Shown: piece after piece, positions 9,819-19,520 of the stretch
How positions within the stretch are numbered: the first letter of the stretch is position 1
Layout of the letters: each line of letters starts with the position of its first letter
Assembly: GCF_010731855.1 (NCBI RefSeq)
Contig: NZ_AP022620.1
Coordinates: forward strand, 1,550,001 to 1,614,000
Direction of reading: 5' to 3'
Origin: Mycolicibacterium anyangense
Lineage (GTDB): Bacteria > Actinomycetota > Actinomycetes > Mycobacteriales > Mycobacteriaceae
DNA length: 64,000 nucleotides
Notes under the pieces: model-generated
Databases searched by the model: none
Seen by the model: only the letters and a program-made list of their open reading frames with translations
Told to the model about the DNA's origin: nothing
Made by a program: the position numbers and the translations under genes

Positions 9819-10639
9819 CAGGTGCTCACCTGGGCGTTCCAGCCGGCCAGTCGCCGGGCACCGAGGCCCAGGACCACCACGGCGGCCACCGCGACCAGCA
9901 GGAACGACAGCGCCACCGCCGCGTCGGGATCGCTCTCCCGCTGCAGATAGATCTCCAGCGGCAGGGTGCGGGTCACCCCCTGCCGCGATCCGGCGAAGGT
10001 CAACGTGGCACCGAACTCCCCCAGCGACCGGGCGAAGGCCAGGACGGCGCCGGACACCAGCCCCGGCGCCAGCAGCGGCAGCGTCACCCGCCACCAGACC
10101 GTGGCCGGGCGGGCCCCCAGCGTCGCGGCGACGATGTCGTAGTCGGCACCCGCGGTGCGGGCCGCGCCTTCCAGCGCGATGACCAGGAACGGCAACGAGA
10201 CGAATGTCTGCGCCAGCACGACCGCGGTGGTCGTGAAGGCGATGCGGATGCCCGCCGCCTCGAGGTAGTGGCCGAGCAGGCCGAGTCGGCCGAACGCATA
10301 GAGCAGGGCGATACCGCCGACGACGGGCGGCAGGACCAGCGGCAGCAGGATCAGCGGACGAACCGCGCGGATGACCCGGCCGCTGCCGCGCGCCAGCACC
10401 ATCGCCATCGGCACACCGAACAGCAGGCACAGTGCGGTGCTCGCGGCCGCGGTGCGCAGACTCAGCAGCAGTGCCTCCCGCGACGAGGTGCTGGTGATCA
10501 GCGGCCAGAACCGGGACCAGTCCACCCGCAGCGCCATCGCCACCAGGGGCAGCACCACGAACAGCCCGCCAAGGACGGCGGGCAGGAACACCCAACGTGG
10601 CAGCGCGGTGCCCGGGCCGGACGCCCCGATCCGCCTCAT
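9818..10639 (-). CDS. modB: Molybdate ABC transporter permease ModB
   Basis: A 273-residue inner-membrane permease with about six hydrophobic helices. The EAA-type cytoplasmic loop reads [20 protein letters not shown], which contacts Mod[11 protein letters not shown] near the C-terminus is characteristic of molybdate/sulfate permeases. It is the first gene of a modB-modC unit. Upstream, 158 bases separate it from a divergent SDR gene, and there is no room for the substrate-binding ModA that precedes modB in M. tuberculosis. The binding protein must be encoded elsewhere, or the pair has changed function. Confidence 0.92.
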   Translation of the reverse strand: MRRIGASGPGTALPRWVFLPAVLGGLFVVLPLVAMALRVDWSRFWPLITSTSSREALLLSLRTAAASTALCLLFGVPMAMVLARGSGRVIRAVRPLILLPLVLPPVVGGIALLYAFGRLGLLGHYLEAAGIRIAFTTTAVVLAQTFVSLPFLVIALEGAARTAGADYDIVAATLGARPATVWWRVTLPLLAPGLVSGAVLAFARSLGEFGATLTFAGSRQGVTRTLPLEIYLQRESDPDAAVALSFLLVAVAAVVVLGLGARRLAGWNAQVST

Positions 10640-10709
10640 TCGTCACACCCTAGGGGCAAGGATCGCGTCGTGTCCGGATCGTGTCGGGCGCGCATTAGCA
10701 CCTTTTAGC

Positions 10710-10758
10710 TACTGTCCAGTAACATATCTCTGCGAACCAGCGCCGCCTCGTGCGGCGC
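10710..10758 (+). promoter_or_regulatory. Palindrome and 5' UTR hairpin upstream of the SDR gene
   Basis: TACTGTCCAGTA at 10710-10721 is a 12-base inverted repeat (arms TACTG/CAGTA). It overlaps a possible -10 box TAACAT at 10720-10725, an arrangement that fits repressor binding. A 7-base-pair hairpin, GCGCCGC/GCGGCGC with loop CTCGT, lies at 10740-10758 in the presumed leader. No regulator gene adjoins this locus, so the binding protein is unknown. Confidence 0.35.
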
Positions 10759-10797
10759 ACACCGGGTTCGGCGTCGAGCACGAGGAGGTCAACGGCG

Positions 10798-11469
10798 ATG
10801 GACGTGCTGGTCACTGGCGGTGATACCGAACTGGGCCGCATCGTGGCGGAGGGTTTCCGCGACGCCGGCCACAAGGTGGTCATCAGCGGCGCGCGCCGAG
10901 ACGATCTCGAGGTCGCGGCCAAGGAACTCGACGTCGACGCGATCGTCTGCGACACCGCCGATCCGGCATCGCTGGCCGAGGTCCGGACCCAGTTCCCACA
11001 TCACCTCGACACCATCGTGCACGTACCCGCCCCGCGGTGGGTGGGCGGCGACCCTCGGACCTACACCCTGGCCGACACGGCCAACGCGTGGCGTTCGACG
11101 CTGGACGCCACGGTGCTGTCGGCCGTGCTCCTCATCCAGAACATCGGCGATCACCTGCGCTCGGGCGGCGCCATCGTCACCGTGGTGCCCGACCATCCGC
11201 GCGATGGCAGCGCCGAGGCCGCGGTCAAGGGTGCGCTGTCGAACTGGACCGCCGGGCAAGCCGACTACTTCGGCACCCGCGGGATCACCATCAACACCGT
11301 GGCCTGCGGTCTGAGCGCCGAGCCGTCCTACGACGGCCTGAGCACCACCCCGCCGTCGGTGTCCTCCGAAATCGCCCGCCTGGCACTGTTCTTGACCGGC
11401 CCGTCGGCCCGGCACATCACCGGCCAGACGTTGCATGTCGGCCGCGGGGCGCTGGCCAACTTCGGCTGA
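10798..11469 (+). CDS. SDR-family protein with a degenerate active site (Rv1856c-like)
   Basis: A 223-residue Rossmann-fold protein. The N-terminal nucleotide motif is VTGGDTELG, the NAD(P)-binding Gly pattern of short-chain dehydrogenases, and the C-terminus HITGQTLHVGRG is also typical. The catalytic YxxxK is not intact: in AEAAVKGAL the Lys is preserved but Glu stands where Tyr is expected. It may bind cofactor without normal dehydrogenase chemistry, or the alignment may be shifted. The ATG at 10798 has a GAGGAGG ribosome site. It is divergent from modB and followed after 39 bases by an LLM oxidoreductase, the same order as Rv1856c-Rv1855c. Confidence 0.8.
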   Translation: MDVLVTGGDTELGRIVAEGFRDAGHKVVISGARRDDLEVAAKELDVDAIVCDTADPASLAEVRTQFPHHLDTIVHVPAPRWVGGDPRTYTLADTANAWRSTLDATVLSAVLLIQNIGDHLRSGGAIVTVVPDHPRDGSAEAAVKGALSNWTAGQADYFGTRGITINTVACGLSAEPSYDGLSTTPPSVSSEIARLALFLTGPSARHITGQTLHVGRGALANFG

Positions 11470-11508
11470 TTCACCTGCAGTTCGCCGACGCGCATTACTG
11501 TCGGCTGG

Positions 11509-12426
11509 GTGACGATCCGACTCGGTCTCCAGATCCCGAACTTCTCCTACGGCACCGGTGTGGCCGAACTGTTCCCCACCGTGATCGCCCAGGCCAGGGA
11601 GGCTGAGGCCGCCGGATTCGATTCGGTGTTCGTAATGGATCACTTCTACCAGCTGCCGCTGCTCGGCTCACCCGACCAGCCCATGCTGGAGGCGTACACC
11701 GCCCTGGGCGGCCTGGCCATCGCCACCGAGCGGGTTCAGCTCGGCACCCTGGTCACCGGCAACACCTACCGCAACCCCACCCTGCTGGCCAAGGCCATCA
11801 CCACGCTGGACGTGATGAGTCAGGGCAGGGCCATCCTGGGCATCGGAACCGGCTGGTTCGAACTCGAGCACGACCAGCTCGGCTACGACTTCGGCACCTT
11901 CACCGACCGGTTCAACAAGCTCGAAGAGGCGCTGTCGATCATCGTGCCGATGACCGAGGGCAAGCGCCCGACGGTGAACGGCACGTATTACCGCACCCAG
12001 GAGGCGATGGCCAACCCGCGCTTCCGCGATCACATCCCGCTGATGATCGGCGGCAGCGGCGAGAAGAAGACGTTCCGCCTGGCCGCCCGCCACTTCGACC
12101 ACCTCAACATCATCGCGGGTCTCCCCGAGCTGCCCGGCAAGGTCTCGGTGCTGGCCCAACGCTGCGAAGAAGTCGACCGTGACCCCGCGACCCTGGAAAC
12201 CAGCGTGCTGGTCAGCGTCGTCGTCGGGGACAAGGTCAGCCCGGACCTGGCACCCAGGGAGATGACCGGTCGGATGGTGATCGGCACCCCGGAGCAGGTC
12301 GCCGAACAGATCAAAACAAGGGTGATCGACGTCGGCATCGACGGCGTCATCATCAACATGCCCGGCTACGTTCCCGGCGCGATCACCGAGGTCGGCGCGG
12401 CGTTGCGCCAGGTAGTCCCAGCCTGA
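11509..12426 (+). CDS. LLM-class, F420-dependent-type oxidoreductase (Rv1855c-like)
   Basis: A 305-residue TIM-barrel protein of the luciferase-like monooxygenase superfamily. Visible features are the GLQIPNFSYGTG start, SVFVMDHFYQLP, GTLVTGNTYRNPTLLAK and the GIGTGWFELEH motif, all usual in F420-using mycobacterial members. Substrate unknown. The start is GTG at 11509. It follows the SDR gene on the same strand by 39 bases and precedes ndh by 111 bases. Whether it uses F420 or FMN cannot be settled by eye; F420 is more likely because of the closest remembered relatives. Confidence 0.87.
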   Translation: MTIRLGLQIPNFSYGTGVAELFPTVIAQAREAEAAGFDSVFVMDHFYQLPLLGSPDQPMLEAYTALGGLAIATERVQLGTLVTGNTYRNPTLLAKAITTLDVMSQGRAILGIGTGWFELEHDQLGYDFGTFTDRFNKLEEALSIIVPMTEGKRPTVNGTYYRTQEAMANPRFRDHIPLMIGGSGEKKTFRLAARHFDHLNIIAGLPELPGKVSVLAQRCEEVDRDPATLETSVLVSVVVGDKVSPDLAPREMTGRMVIGTPEQVAEQIKTRVIDVGIDGVIINMPGYVPGAITEVGAALRQVVPA

Positions 12427-12537
12427 ACACCACCCGGGTGGCTGACATCACCACAGCCGTTCGGGGACCGACGCGAAGTCTGAAGCCGGGGCGACTACCG
12501 TAGTAGGGGTCCTGTGCGTGTCAATGAGGAGTAGAGA

Positions 12538-13908
12538 ATGACCCATCCTGGTGCCACTCCATCGGATAAGCACAAGGTCGTCATCATCGGATCCGGCTTC
12601 GGCGGGCTCAACGCCGCCAAGCAGCTCAAGCGAGCCGACGTCGACATCAAGATGATCGCCAAGACCACCCACCACCTGTTCCAGCCGCTCCTGTACCAGG
12701 TGGCGACCGGCATCATCTCGGAAGGCGAGATCGCCCCGCCCACCCGAGTGGTGCTGCGCGACCAGAAGAACTGCCAGGTGCTGCTTGGTGAGGTCACCAA
12801 CATCGACCTGCAGAACCAGACCGTCGACTCGATCCTGCTCGGGCACACCTACCGGACGCCCTACGACACGCTGATCGTGGCGGCCGGTGCCGGCCAGTCC
12901 TACTTCGGCAACGACCACTTTGCCGAGTGGGCCCCAGGGATGAAGACCATCGACGACGCGCTCGAGCTGCGCGGCCGCATCCTCGGCGCCTTCGAGCAGG
13001 CCGAGCGGTCCAGCGACCCGGTCCGGCGTGACAAGCTGCTCACCTTCGTGGTCGTCGGCGCCGGGCCCACCGGTGTCGAGATGGCCGGCCAGATCGCCGA
13101 GCTCGCCGACAACACCCTCAAGGGCGCCTTCCGCCACATCGATTCGACCAGGGCCCGGGTGATCCTGCTCGACGCCGCGCCGGCCGTGCTACCCCCGATG
13201 GGCGAGAAGCTGGGCCAGAAAGCCGCCGCCCGGCTGGAGAAGCTGGGCGTGGAGATTCAGCTCGGCGCGATGGTCACCGACGTCGACCGCAACGGCATCA
13301 CCGTCAAGCGCGGCGACGGCACCATCGACCGCATCGAGTGCGCGACGAAGGTGTGGTCGGCCGGTGTGTCGGCCAGCCCGCTGGGCAAGATCATCGCCGA
13401 CCAGTCCGGTGCCGAGGTCGACCGCGCCGGCCGCGTCAAGGTGCTCCCCGACCTGACCGTTCCCGGGCACCCGAACGTCTTCGTCGTCGGCGACATGGCC
13501 GCGGTCGACGGGGTGCCGGGCATGGCTCAGGGCGCGATCCAGGGCGCGAAGTACGCCGCCAAGCTCGTGACGGCCGAACTCAAGGGTGCCGATCCCGCCG
13601 CACGCGCTCCCTTCCAGTATTTCGACAAGGGCTCGATGGCCACGGTGTCGCGCTACTCGGCGGTCGCCAAGGTCGGCAAGATCGAGTTCGCCGGCTTCTT
13701 CGCCTGGCTCGCCTGGTTGTTCCTGCACCTGATCTACATGGTCGGGTTCAAGGCGCGACTGACGACGTCGCTGTCGTGGATCAGCACGTTCATCGGCAGC
13801 CACCGCGGCCAGTTGACGATCACCGAGCAGCAGGCCTACGCGCGAACACGCATCGAGCAACTCGAGGAGATCGCCGCAGCGGTCGAGGACGAGAAAGCCG
13901 CGTCCTGA
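12538..13908 (+). CDS. ndh: Type II NADH dehydrogenase
   Basis: A 456-residue non-proton-pumping NADH:menaquinone oxidoreductase. The FAD Rossmann motif is IGSGFGGLNAAKQL near residue 16 and the NADH Rossmann motif is VVGAGPTGVEMAGQ near residue 175. VFVVGDMAA is the FAD-contacting motif. A C-terminal hydrophobic segment, FFAWLAWLFLHLIYMVGF, attaches it to the membrane. It feeds electrons into the respiratory chain. The ATG at 12538 has a TGAGGAG ribosome site. The M. tuberculosis homologue (Rv1854c) likewise lies next to the urease genes, but here two further genes intervene. Confidence 0.95.
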   Translation: MTHPGATPSDKHKVVIIGSGFGGLNAAKQLKRADVDIKMIAKTTHHLFQPLLYQVATGIISEGEIAPPTRVVLRDQKNCQVLLGEVTNIDLQNQTVDSILLGHTYRTPYDTLIVAAGAGQSYFGNDHFAEWAPGMKTIDDALELRGRILGAFEQAERSSDPVRRDKLLTFVVVGAGPTGVEMAGQIAELADNTLKGAFRHIDSTRARVILLDAAPAVLPPMGEKLGQKAAARLEKLGVEIQLGAMVTDVDRNGITVKRGDGTIDRIECATKVWSAGVSASPLGKIIADQSGAEVDRAGRVKVLPDLTVPGHPNVFVVGDMAAVDGVPGMAQGAIQGAKYAAKLVTAELKGADPAARAPFQYFDKGSMATVSRYSAVAKVGKIEFAGFFAWLAWLFLHLIYMVGFKARLTTSLSWISTFIGSHRGQLTITEQQAYARTRIEQLEEIAAAVEDEKAAS

Positions 13909-14022
13909 CGGACCGCACTGTGCGTTCGCTGGGGATACCCCGCGCGCGCCGGTATTTCAGCGGTTCACTCAGGTCCGCTGGCCTACGATGATCGCCAGCA
14001 CACACCACAGCAAGGGGGCTCC

Positions 14023-14409
14023 ATGTCATCAAGGTCTGTCCGCCGCGCGGCAGCCGCAGCGTTGGGCGCTACAGGGGTGCTGTTGAGCGTGGCTGCTCCC
14101 GCCTCGTTGGTCTTGGCCGGCCCGGCCGCGGCCGACCCACCGCCCAACTGCACCACCGCGGACATGACCGGGATCATGGCGGGTGTGTCGGCGGCCATGT
14201 CGGCCTACCTGTTCACCCACCCGGACGTGAACGATTTCTTCAGCAGCCTGCAGGGCCTGCCGAAGAAGGAGATCGGCGCCAAGACCCAGGCCTACCTGGA
14301 TGCCAACCCGCAGATCCGCGCCGACCTGGACGGCATCCGTCAGCCCTCCACCGACTTCCGCGCCCGCTGCGGTCTCGTGCAGCGTCCGCTGGCTCCCGGG
14401 GTGGTCTGA
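14023..14409 (+). CDS. Haemophore-related (haem-binding type) secreted protein
   Basis: A 128-residue exported protein. A signal peptide with an Arg pair and an Ala/Leu/Val core ends around GPAAA-DPPP. The mature part has one Cys near its start (PPNCTTAD) and one near its end (RARCGL), likely a disulfide, and a central helix region FFSSLQGLPKKEIG with a YLDANPQIRADL motif. This is the layout of mycobacterial haem-binding proteins related to Rv0203. It may carry haem outside the membrane; the haem ligand is not identified. A possible -10 box TACGAT lies at 13984-13989. Confidence 0.75.
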   Translation: MSSRSVRRAAAAALGATGVLLSVAAPASLVLAGPAAADPPPNCTTADMTGIMAGVSAAMSAYLFTHPDVNDFFSSLQGLPKKEIGAKTQAYLDANPQIRADLDGIRQPSTDFRARCGLVQRPLAPGVV

Positions 14410-14447
14410 CCCGAGAGCGAAAGCCGGCGCACTCTAAGGTGGTCGGC

Positions 14448-15815
14448 GTGGTCATGAAGCCCGACGAACTCGTCTACCGGGTTCTGCAGCGGCTGCCGAC
14501 CCGGGTCCTCTCCCTGCGCACCATCGTCATCGTCGCCGCACTGTCGGTGGTCGTGCTGGTACTGACGCTGGGCACCTGGGTGTGGATCGGCGTCACCCAC
14601 GACCAGTACAGCCAACTCGACCGCCGGCTGGACTCGGTGAGCAGTCTCGGCGATTTCAGCACCCTGCTGAGCACCCGTCCACCCACCGAAGGGGCGCCCA
14701 CCCCGGACGGCAAGGTGGTGCGCACGGTACGGGTCGGCGGTCTGGCGATGTCGGTACCACCCAACGTCGAGCTGCCGGAGCTGCCCAACGGCTACGCCAA
14801 CACCACGATCGGCGGCGTCGAGTACCGCGTTCGGACGTTCTCGGTGGCCGGTGCGTCGATCGCTCTGGGCGCCCCGCTGTCCGAGACCAAGCACCGCATC
14901 GACGAACTGCATCTACGAGTGCTGCTGATCTGCGCGGGCGTGATCGTCGGCACCATCGTGGTGGGCTGGCTGATCTCACTGATCATGATCAATCCGTTCC
15001 GGTTGCTGGCCCAGCAAGCCCGGGCCATCAATGCCCAGTCCAATCCCGACGAGGTACAGGTGCGCGGTGTCCGGGAAGCCGTGGAGATCGCCGAGGCGGT
15101 CGAGGGCATGCTGGCCCGTATCGGTGACGAACAGGACCGCACCAAGGCGGCGCTGGAATCGGCCAGGGACTTCGCCGCTGTGGCCTCCCACGAACTGCGT
15201 ACCCCGCTGACGGCGATGCGCACCAACCTCGAGGTGCTCTCCACGCTGGACCTGGGTCCCGAGCAGCGCACCGAGGTCATCGGTGACGTGATCCGCACGC
15301 AGAGCCGTATCGAGGCCACCCTGACGGCACTCGAGCGGCTGGCCCAGGGTGAGCTGACCACCGCCGACGACTTCGTGCCGTTCGACGTCACCGATCTGCT
15401 GGACCGGGCCGCGCACGACGCCGAGCGCATCTACCAGAACCTGAAGGTATCGCTGGTGCCCTCCCCGGCAGTCCTGATCGTCGGACTGCCGGTCGGGCTG
15501 CGGCTGGTCATCGACAACGCGATCGCCAACGCGGTCAAACACGGCGGAGCCACCGAGGTGCAGCTGTCGCTGCAGAGTTCGGCCGACGGCGTGCAGATCG
15601 CCGTCGACGACAACGGCAGCGGGGTGCCCGAAGCAGAACGGGCGGCGGTGTTCGAACGATTCTCCCGCGGCTCGACGGCGTCGCGTTCCGGATCCGGACT
15701 CGGCCTGGCCCTGGTGGCCCAGCAGGCCGAATTGCATGGTGGCACAGCTCATTTGGACAGCAGCCCGCTAGGCGGGGCGCGACTGGTCCTGACGCTGGCC
15801 GGCCGTCACGAATAA
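14448..15815 (+). CDS. PrrB-like sensor histidine kinase, orphan
   Basis: A 455-residue membrane kinase with a first transmembrane helix near residues 20-45, an extracytoplasmic domain of about 120 residues, a second helix near 160-185, HAMP, then HisKA with ASHELRTPLTAMR (phospho-acceptor His about 248), and a HATPase with DNAIANAVKHGG, DDNGSGVP, FERFSRGS and GSGLGLALV. The catalytic half is strikingly like mycobacterial PrrB (Rv0902c). No response regulator gene adjoins it. GTG 14448 is chosen because AAGG lies at a fitting distance; GTG 14439 and ATG 14454 are alternatives. Its 3' end overlaps ureD, on the other strand, by 10 bases. Confidence 0.9.
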   Translation: MVMKPDELVYRVLQRLPTRVLSLRTIVIVAALSVVVLVLTLGTWVWIGVTHDQYSQLDRRLDSVSSLGDFSTLLSTRPPTEGAPTPDGKVVRTVRVGGLAMSVPPNVELPELPNGYANTTIGGVEYRVRTFSVAGASIALGAPLSETKHRIDELHLRVLLICAGVIVGTIVVGWLISLIMINPFRLLAQQARAINAQSNPDEVQVRGVREAVEIAEAVEGMLARIGDEQDRTKAALESARDFAAVASHELRTPLTAMRTNLEVLSTLDLGPEQRTEVIGDVIRTQSRIEATLTALERLAQGELTTADDFVPFDVTDLLDRAAHDAERIYQNLKVSLVPSPAVLIVGLPVGLRLVIDNAIANAVKHGGATEVQLSLQSSADGVQIAVDDNGSGVPEAERAAVFERFSRGSTASRSGSGLGLALVAQQAELHGGTAHLDSSPLGGARLVLTLAGRHE

Positions 15816-16438
15816 AGGCGGGCGCCCTGCCAGGTGGACAGGCTGCCACCACCGGCCAGGTCCAAGGTGGTACCTGCGGCGTCATCGGCGGGCTCGGGGA
15901 AACGCAACTCGCTGACACAGGCCAGCGGCGTACCCAACGCATCGTCGGCCACCGACCCCTGCCCGAGTTCGACCCGATGCCGCAACAGCGGCGCTCCGGA
16001 CCGGTCGGCCCACATCGCCCCGCTCCAGAAACCTTCCCGCTCACCGGTTCGCCCGATCTGCACCCGTTCGCGGATCCGCAGCCGGGCCGTGTCGGCCAGC
16101 TGCACCCGGACCATGCTCAGATGCCGGGCGTCGGCGGCCACCACCGTCGGCTCGGGATCGAGGTCCAGCTCGCCGCCGACCTCGAGATGCCAGCAGGCCC
16201 GCGACTCGCGCGAGGCCGCACCGGGAAGTACCACGGTGGCCGCCGCGCTGCGCAATCGCAGCCGCGCACCAGGTTCGATGATCACCCGCACCGCGATGGT
16301 GTCACCACCGAGCGGGGTGGCCGCCGCCGACACCAAGTGCACGGTGTCGGCCTCGGTGTGCCGTGCCGCGAGCGCACCACGGCACTCGATGCGCGGCAGC
16401 CGGCCGGGCTGGGCCAGCACCATGACGTCGGAATGCAC
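15806..16438 (-). CDS. ureD: Urease accessory protein UreD
   Basis: A 210-residue protein of the short mycobacterial UreD type. UreD binds apo-urease and, with UreF and UreG, delivers nickel to the active site. The recognisable segments are IIEPGARLRLRSAAATVVLPG and FWSGAMWADR. The start is GTG at 16438, 9 bases after the ureG stop, so it is the last gene of the ureABCFGD operon. The final codons overlap the 3' end of the convergent histidine kinase gene. Confidence 0.88.
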   Translation of the reverse strand: MHSDVMVLAQPGRLPRIECRGALAARHTEADTVHLVSAAATPLGGDTIAVRVIIEPGARLRLRSAAATVVLPGAASRESRACWHLEVGGELDLDPEPTVVAADARHLSMVRVQLADTARLRIRERVQIGRTGEREGFWSGAMWADRSGAPLLRHRVELGQGSVADDALGTPLACVSELRFPEPADDAAGTTLDLAGGGSLSTWQGARLYS

Positions 16439-16447
16439 GGCGCGGAC

Positions 16448-17128
16448 TCAGGCCGGCTGGTTGACGCGCAACTGCTCGCGCACCCACTCAAGGACCCGGG
16501 ACGCCGCTGGATCTTCGGTGAGCGAGATCAGCGCCGTCGGGCGGCCCTCACGGACCTTGGCTGCGTCGCGGCGCATCACGTCCAGATCGGCGCCCACCAG
16601 CGGGGCGAGGTCGGTCTTGTTGACCACCAACAGATCCGAGAACGTCACACCAGGGCCGCCCTTGCGGGGCACCTTGTCACCGCCGGCGACGTCGATGACG
16701 AAGATCTGGACGTCGACGAGCCCGGAGGAGAACGTCGCGGTCAGGTTGTCACCACCGGACTCGACCAGGATCAGATCGAGATCGTCGTGACCGGCGATCA
16801 GGTCGTCGATGGCGTCGAGGTTGGCGGTGATGTCGTCGCGGATTGCGGTGTGCGGGCAGCCGCCGGTCTGTACGGCGGCGATCCGGTCGTCGGGTAGCAC
16901 CGCGTGGCGGCGCAGGAAGTCGGCGTCCTCGGTGGTGTAGATGTCATTGGTCAGTACGGCCAGCGACAGCTCGTCACGCAATTGGCGGCACAACGCGGCC
17001 ACCAATGCGGTCTTGCCAGAGCCCACGGGACCGCCGACTCCGATGCGCAGCGGTTCACCTGGCTGCCGCACCCGCCGGGGCCGCTCGGTGTGGTCATGCG
17101 GTTCGCCGTCAATGAAATGTGGTGGCAT
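16448..17128 (-). CDS. ureG: Urease accessory GTPase UreG
   Basis: A 226-residue SIMIBI-class GTPase that supplies energy for nickel insertion into urease. It shows a His-containing start ([11 protein letters not shown]), the P-loop [24 protein letters not shown], the metal-binding CPH motif in [11 protein letters not shown], the ESGGDN switch and the NKTDL guanine-specificity motif. The ATG at 17128 gives the conserved N-terminus; a longer in-frame start lies at 17164 within the end of ureF. Spacing to ureF is 10 bases. Confidence 0.95.
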   Translation of the reverse strand: MPPHFIDGEPHDHTERPRRVRQPGEPLRIGVGGPVGSGKTALVAALCRQLRDELSLAVLTNDIYTTEDADFLRRHAVLPDDRIAAVQTGGCPHTAIRDDITANLDAIDDLIAGHDDLDLILVESGGDNLTATFSSGLVDVQIFVIDVAGGDKVPRKGGPGVTFSDLLVVNKTDLAPLVGADLDVMRRDAAKVREGRPTALISLTEDPAASRVLEWVREQLRVNQPA

Positions 17129-17138
17129 GGGGCTTCTT

Positions 17139-17774
17139 TCAGGAGGCGAACAGGGGACGGTCACGCTCGCCGTGGCGTTGGGCCAGCTCGTCGAGCAGCG
17201 GGTCGGACAGGTCGGCGAGACCTTCGGCGGCTTTGCTCGCGGTAGTCTCGCACAGCTGCGCCAGCCCGAAGGTCAGTGCCGCGACATCGGCGGGGTCCAA
17301 CGCCAGCAGCCGCTGCGCGGCGGTCGCGGTTCCGGTCATCGTGGTGTACACCATCGACAGCGCGGTCTGCTCGGGTGTCAGCCCGCTCGCCGGGCCCACC
17401 CGGCCGGCGACCACCGCCAGGTGTGGCCGGTTGCCGAGGTCTGCCCAGTTCTCGGTGGGCCATACCCGCCGGGCCAGCCGCAGCAGCCCGCGGCCCTGGG
17501 CGCGGGAGGCCTGCCGAGCGGCCGGAGCCGGTGTGCGGGCGTCGGTTTCGGCATCGGCGGCGGCCACCGTGAGATCACCCCGGTGCACCGAGGCTGCCAT
17601 CGAGGCGGCCACCAACCCGCTGGTCCTGATTCGCCGACGCAGGTAGGCGTCCAGTGTCGCCAGATCGACGACGAGCCGGCTGGTGACCGCTTCCTCCACC
17701 CCACCGGAGTGCACATGCCCCCCAGTGGGTAACCGCGAGTCGGCGAGGGTGAGAAGCGTGCTGAGCGATCCCAT
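17139..17774 (-). CDS. ureF: Urease accessory protein UreF
   Basis: A 211-residue helical protein, equal in length to the M. tuberculosis protein as I remember it. UreF acts with UreD and UreG in the urease maturation complex. The N-terminal [18 protein letters not shown] is the UreF signature. The ATG at 17774 overlaps the ureC stop by one base (TGATG), so translation is coupled. A longer in-frame start at 17831 would lie inside ureC and is less likely. Confidence 0.93.
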   Translation of the reverse strand: MGSLSTLLTLADSRLPTGGHVHSGGVEEAVTSRLVVDLATLDAYLRRRIRTSGLVAASMAASVHRGDLTVAAADAETDARTPAPAARQASRAQGRGLLRLARRVWPTENWADLGNRPHLAVVAGRVGPASGLTPEQTALSMVYTTMTGTATAAQRLLALDPADVAALTFGLAQLCETTASKAAEGLADLSDPLLDELAQRHGERDRPLFAS

Positions 17775-19495
17775 CAGAACAGGAAATAGCGTTGCGCCAT
17801 CGGCAGTTCGGTGGCCGGCTGCTCCTGCCACACTTCGCCGTCGATGCGCACGGTGAACGTGTCGGGGTCGACTTCGATACGTGGTTGGGCGTCGTTGAGT
17901 GGCATCTGCGCCTTGCCGATCGCCCGGACGTTGCCGACCGGGACCAGACGGCGATTGACCGCGATCCGGTCGGCCAGTCCGTCCTCGATGGCCTGCGGGG
18001 CCACGAAGTGGACGGAGGTGGCGGCCGCCGCGGCGGGAGCGGCGCCGAACATCGGGCGCGGCAGCACCGGCTGCGGGGTGGGGATCGAGGCGTTGGCGTC
18101 ACCCATTGCGGCCCAGGCGATCATGCCGCCCTTGAGCACCGCGTGCGGGCGCACGCCGAAGAAGGCCGGCTCCCACAGCACCAGATCGGCCAGTTTGCCC
18201 ACCTCCACCGACCCGATCTCGTGGTCCAGACCGTGCGCGACTGCCGGGCAGATCGTGTATTTGGCGACGTAGCGGCGCACCCGGTTGTTGTCGGCGGCAC
18301 CATCGCCCTCCAGGGCTCCGCTGCGGCGTTTCATCACATGCGCGGTCTGCCAGGTGCGCAGCACCACCTCACCGATGCGGCCCATCGCCTGAGCGTCGCT
18401 ACCGATCATTGAGATGGCCCCGATATCGTGCAGCAAGTCCTCGGCGGCGATGGTCGAGGGCCGAATCCGGCTCTCGGCGAAAGCCAGATCTTCGGGCACC
18501 GCCGGGTTGAGGTGATGGCACACCATCAACATGTCCAGATGCTCGTCGAGGGTGTTCACCGTGTGCGGCCGGGTGGGGTTGGTCGAACTGGGCAGCACAT
18601 TGGGATGCGAAGCGACGGTGATGATGTCAGGTGCGTGCCCACCGCCGGCGCCTTCGGTGTGATAGGCGTGGATCGAGCGGCCTTTGATCGCGGCCAGGGT
18701 GTCTTCCACGAACCCGGCCTCGTTGAGGGTGTCGGTATGGATGTTGGCCTGCACCCCCGCGGCGTCGGCCACCGTCAGGCAGGCATCGATCGCCGCGGGC
18801 GTGGTGCCCCAGTCCTCGTGCAGCTTGAAACCGGCTGCACCGCCGCGCAATTGCTCCCACATCGCCTCATGGCTGACGGTGTTGCCCTTGCCCAGCAGTG
18901 CGATGTTGAGCGGCCAGTGGTCCAGCGCCTCCAGCATGCGGGCCAGATGCCAGGCACCCGGCGTCACGGTGGTGGCTTTCGACCCCTCGGCCGGTCCGGT
19001 GCCGCCGGCGATGATGGTGGTGATCCCGCCGCCGATGGCCTCCTCCATGATCTGCGGGCAGATCAGGTGCACGTGACAGTCGATGGCACCGGCGGTGACG
19101 ATGCGACCGTTGCCGGCGATGATCTCCGTGGACGGCCCGACCACCAGATCGGGGTGCACCCCGGACATGATGTCGGGATTGCCGGCCTTGCCGATCGCCA
19201 CGATGCGGCCGTCACGAATGCCGATGTCAGCCTTGATGATTCCCCAGTAGTCGATGATCACCACGCCGGTGATCACGGTGTCGGGAGCGCCGTCGGCACG
19301 GGTGGCGCGCCCTTGGCCCATCGACTCGCGCAGCACCTTGCCGCCGCCGAACACCGCCTCGTCACCGGCCAGTCCCGGTCCCCCGCTGCGGTCCTCGGTG
19401 ATCTCGACCAGCAGATCGGTGTCGGCCAGCCGGATCCGATCGCCGGTGGTGGGGCCGAACAGCGCGGCGTAGCGGGCGCGGGACAGGGCGGTCAT
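17774..19495 (-). CDS. ureC: Urease alpha subunit UreC
   Basis: A 573-residue catalytic subunit that hydrolyses urea to ammonia and carbamate. Active-site elements are all visible: CHVHLICP (two nickel-binding His), GFKLHEDWG (Lys that becomes carbamylated plus a His), the nickel-binding His in NIHTDTLNE and [12 protein letters not shown], the catalytic-flap MVCHHL, and [12 protein letters not shown] with the nickel-binding Asp. The ATG at 19495 precedes the standard [18 protein letters not shown] start; an in-frame TTG at 19516 is possible. The gap to ureB is 25 bases. Confidence 0.97.
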   Translation of the reverse strand: MTALSRARYAALFGPTTGDRIRLADTDLLVEITEDRSGGPGLAGDEAVFGGGKVLRESMGQGRATRADGAPDTVITGVVIIDYWGIIKADIGIRDGRIVAIGKAGNPDIMSGVHPDLVVGPSTEIIAGNGRIVTAGAIDCHVHLICPQIMEEAIGGGITTIIAGGTGPAEGSKATTVTPGAWHLARMLEALDHWPLNIALLGKGNTVSHEAMWEQLRGGAAGFKLHEDWGTTPAAIDACLTVADAAGVQANIHTDTLNEAGFVEDTLAAIKGRSIHAYHTEGAGGGHAPDIITVASHPNVLPSSTNPTRPHTVNTLDEHLDMLMVCHHLNPAVPEDLAFAESRIRPSTIAAEDLLHDIGAISMIGSDAQAMGRIGEVVLRTWQTAHVMKRRSGALEGDGAADNNRVRRYVAKYTICPAVAHGLDHEIGSVEVGKLADLVLWEPAFFGVRPHAVLKGGMIAWAAMGDANASIPTPQPVLPRPMFGAAPAAAAATSVHFVAPQAIEDGLADRIAVNRRLVPVGNVRAIGKAQMPLNDAQPRIEVDPDTFTVRIDGEVWQEQPATELPMAQRYFLF

Positions 19496-19520
19496 CGGTC
19501 GATTCTCTTCGCGCAAGAGC

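Noticed and set aside
13958..13980. CAGCGG/CCGCTG hairpin downstream of ndh
   Set aside because: A 6-base-pair stem with an 11-base loop and no T-run is too weak to call as terminator. A promoter for the haem-binding-type gene probably overlaps this region.
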